Part shown: piece by piece, positions 5,005 through 6,640 of the stretch
Layout of the letters: each line of letters starts with the position of its first letter
Position numbering within the stretch: the stretch's first letter is position 1
Notes under the pieces: model-generated
What the model was told of the DNA's origin: nothing
Seen by the model: the letters and a program-made list of their open reading frames with translations, nothing else
The model's database searches: none
From: Candidatus Altarchaeales archaeon
Lineage (GTDB): Archaea; Altiarchaeota; Altiarchaeia; IMC4; QMZM01
Assembly: GCA_003663045.1 (NCBI GenBank)
Contig: QMZG01000062.1
Coordinates: 1-6,640 of the forward strand
Direction of reading: 5' to 3'
DNA: 6,640 nt
Position numbers and translations under genes: made by a program

Positions 5005-6456
5005 TCATCTATATCCCTCCCCACCACCATAATCTAAGCCAAGGCCCTTGTCCTTACTAGCCCCCTTCCAGAGGGAGCCATAACGTTCCTTTATCTGGTA
5101 TTCTATGGGTTTTGCCTCGGCAAGGCTTCTCTTAATATGACTCTTCTCTATAAATTCGGATTCATCTAATATTGCCAAGTCTCCAGCAAGCCTAATCAAA
5201 CCCCCCAGCTCTCTGAGCCTCAGGGTTAAATGTCCCCTTACGTTGTCTATTGATAATGCCCTCTCCCTGGCCACCTTTATAATCTCCTCTATGCCCTCCC
5301 TACTGACTGGGGGTATCCTACCATCGATCTCTACCTCCTGAGCCACAAACTGGGCAAGCCTTATCCTATTTTCCTCATTATCTGGCATAGTGGTCTCCAA
5401 TAGGATTTCATAACCAAAACCAAGAATCCTTGATCTTAATGGGGGCAGAATTTTACCTATATCATTAATATTACATGCTCCAACAAAGATAAAATCGCAA
5501 GGCACATCACTTACTTTGACGGAAGCACCAGCAGAATGAGGATTCCTCCCCACGATGGGAAATTTCTTTTCCTGCATGGCGGTTAGGATAAAATTCTGTA
5601 GATACTGCATATGGGGCAATTCATCAATAAATAAAACGCCTTCATGGGCGCTATGTATTGCCCCGGGAATTACCCTTAGATAGGCTGGGGTTCCTATCTC
5701 CGGGTGACTCCCATAGGGATCGTGACGAACATCACCAAGCAACTCTGTTTCAGAAGCACCCGTGGCGTGAACAAAGGGAATCCTGTTTATGGGAACTATA
5801 ACCTTTTTTCTCTTCTTAATTCTATTAGAAGCAAGAGAATCTCTGTCAATGACTCGAATCTTTTCACCACCAATCTTTTTATAAATCAAAATACTCTCCT
5901 TCCCCTCACTACCAATCCTCGTTGTTTGCACCTCCCTTTCCGGCCTCATTGATCCTATCTCAAATATCTCGGTTATTATGTCACCAAAAGGAGAGAATTC
6001 CCTGTTGAATCTCACATGACCATATTTATTACTGCCACAATTGGGACATATTGCCTCTTTGTCGCTGCTAATGGCTCCACAGGCAGAACATCTGAAGCCC
6101 AATTGCTCTGCTACAAAAAAAGGCACCTCTCTTGGTGTAACAATTAATCCACTTGGACATTCCTCCCTTTTCTCATTTTCCAGTACATCCTTAGTCACTA
6201 TCTCAACTATTGGTCTTTCGGGATTCTTTTCATTATGAACCACACGAATCTCTTCCTTGGGTTTTGGTAAATGCAAAGCCAAAGCCTGAGCCAACATACT
6301 CTTTCCAATCCCAGGGGGACCAACGAGAAGAAGGTGTCTCCTCTGTCTTATGGCAATCTTTACCTTTTCTACCGCCCTTGATTGTCCAATTACCCTATCA
6401 ATAGGATCTTTGGGAATCTCAATATCCTTAGTGCTCTCTATGTCATCGAGGTACAT
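5005..6456 (-). CDS. LonB-like AAA+ ATPase with zinc ribbon and no protease domain
   Basis: A 483-residue AAA+ ATPase most like archaeal LonB. Walker A is GPPGIGKS (46-53), Walker B LFIDEL (275-280), sensor 1 Asn329, the arginine-finger region PPLRSRI (338-344) and the sensor-2 region HLTLRLRELGGLIRLAGDLA (409-428). LonB-like segments FVHATGASETELLGDVRHDP (228-247) and AMQEKKFPIVGR (293-304) are also present. Between Walker A and B lies a zinc ribbon, CSAC (123-126) and CPNC (137-140), with another Cys100, where canonical LonB carries its membrane segments. The chain ends about 55 residues after the ATPase, so the Ser-Lys protease domain is absent; I see no frame break at the stop. It is therefore probably a soluble remodelling ATPase rather than a protease. 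A TATA box lies just upstream; the ATG has no Shine-Dalgarno, suggesting a near-leaderless mRNA. Confidence 0.82.
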   Translation of the reverse strand: MYLDDIESTKDIEIPKDPIDRVIGQSRAVEKVKIAIRQRRHLLLVGPPGIGKSMLAQALALHLPKPKEEIRVVHNEKNPERPIVEIVTKDVLENEKREECPSGLIVTPREVPFFVAEQLGFRCSACGAISSDKEAICPNCGSNKYGHVRFNREFSPFGDIITEIFEIGSMRPEREVQTTRIGSEGKESILIYKKIGGEKIRVIDRDSLASNRIKKRKKVIVPINRIPFVHATGASETELLGDVRHDPYGSHPEIGTPAYLRVIPGAIHSAHEGVLFIDELPHMQYLQNFILTAMQEKKFPIVGRNPHSAGASVKVSDVPCDFIFVGACNINDIGKILPPLRSRILGFGYEILLETTMPDNEENRIRLAQFVAQEVEIDGRIPPVSREGIEEIIKVARERALSIDNVRGHLTLRLRELGGLIRLAGDLAILDESEFIEKSHIKRSLAEAKPIEYQIKERYGSLWKGASKDKGLGLDYGGGEGYR

Positions 6457-6485
6457 TTTACAACCAACTATAATGTAGAAACAAG

Positions 6486-6494
6486 AATATAAAA
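6486..6494 (-). promoter_or_regulatory. Probable TATA box for the Lon-like ATPase
   Basis: TTTTATATT on the minus strand, centred about 34 bases upstream of the ATG at 6454-6456. Usual spacing places the transcript start near 6465 and leaves a leader under 10 bases, fitting the absence of a Shine-Dalgarno. Confidence 0.5.
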
Positions 6495-6501
6495 CATAGC
6501 A

Positions 6502-6544
6502 GAAAAATAAAATAAAAAAAAATAAAAAAGAAAGATCATCTTTC
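6502..6544 (-). terminator. Hairpin plus T-tract terminator of the upstream gene
   Basis: On the minus strand a 15-base palindrome, GAAAGATGATCTTTC (6530-6544, stem of 6-7 bp), spans the stop codon of the partial upstream gene. A T-rich run to about 6502 follows. This resembles both an intrinsic terminator and the oligo-T signals used by archaeal RNA polymerase. Confidence 0.6.
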
Positions 6545-6640
6545 AGTCAGGATCTTTACATTCCTTGTATTTGAAACATCAGATTTATTTACGCCCACAA
6601 TACAACCCACCTTGCTTTCTGCTGCGGCATCTACCAAGCG
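6536..6640 (-). CDS. dnaG: 3' end of probable archaeal DnaG primase (partial)
   Basis: Only the last 34 codons and the TGA are in the window; the gene runs off the right edge. The visible residues, RLVDAAAESKVGCIVGVNK then DVSNTRNVKILTER, match from memory the C-terminal pattern of archaeal DnaG proteins, in which RLVDxAxExxxxxIVG is followed by a short hydrophilic stretch and a VKIL-type strand. DnaG is a Toprim-domain primase in Archaea and is also found with the exosome. The Toprim catalytic residues lie outside the window, so the assignment rests on this tail alone. It is in the same direction as, and immediately before, the Lon-like ATPase gene, but the T-tract between them suggests separate transcripts. 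Confidence 0.55.
   Translation of the reverse strand, partial: RLVDAAAESKVGCIVGVNKSDVSNTRNVKILTER

Overview
The window looks like a moderately AT-rich archaeal chromosome, most likely euryarchaeal in the broad sense. The signs are an archaeal LonB-type AAA+ ATPase, the apparent 3' end of an archaeal DnaG-type primase, a TraB/PrgY-family protein, an archaeal PRC-barrel protein, an RPA-like OB-fold protein, TATA boxes at archaeal spacing, and a Thr-rich exported protein with archaeal dockerin-like repeats. I cannot place it more precisely.

Layout. Bases 1-200 have no gene but hold three short perfect hairpins. On the minus strand, 201-488 is a PRC-barrel protein with a strong Shine-Dalgarno sequence that fixes its start. 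It diverges from a plus-strand pair: a short TraB-family membrane protein (559-1380), overlapping by ATGA a probable L-aspartate dehydrogenase, nadX (1377-2156). Convergent to these is a minus-strand two-gene unit: a single OB-fold protein (3396-3686) followed by serB (2182-3378), which has two ACT domains and a HAD phosphatase domain. A 16-bp perfect inverted repeat flanks this OB-serB unit.

Bases 3774-5004 are accessory and decaying. They contain an orphan dockerin-like tail, three perfect tandem hairpins, and a C-terminal open frame with a Thr-rich linker and two near-identical 47-residue dockerin-like repeats. Upstream of it lie frame-disrupted remains of an Ig-like secreted protein. From 5005 to 6456 (minus) there is a LonB-like ATPase with an added zinc ribbon and no protease domain. 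At the right edge (minus) is the last part of a probable dnaG, with a hairpin plus T-tract terminator.

The genes do not form one pathway. NadX would feed NAD synthesis and SerB would finish serine synthesis. The OB-fold protein and DnaG concern nucleic acids, and the Lon-like ATPase is probably a remodelling enzyme. The unusual content is concentrated in the noncoding and decayed stretches: the flanking inverted repeat, the hairpin clusters and the broken dockerin adhesin.
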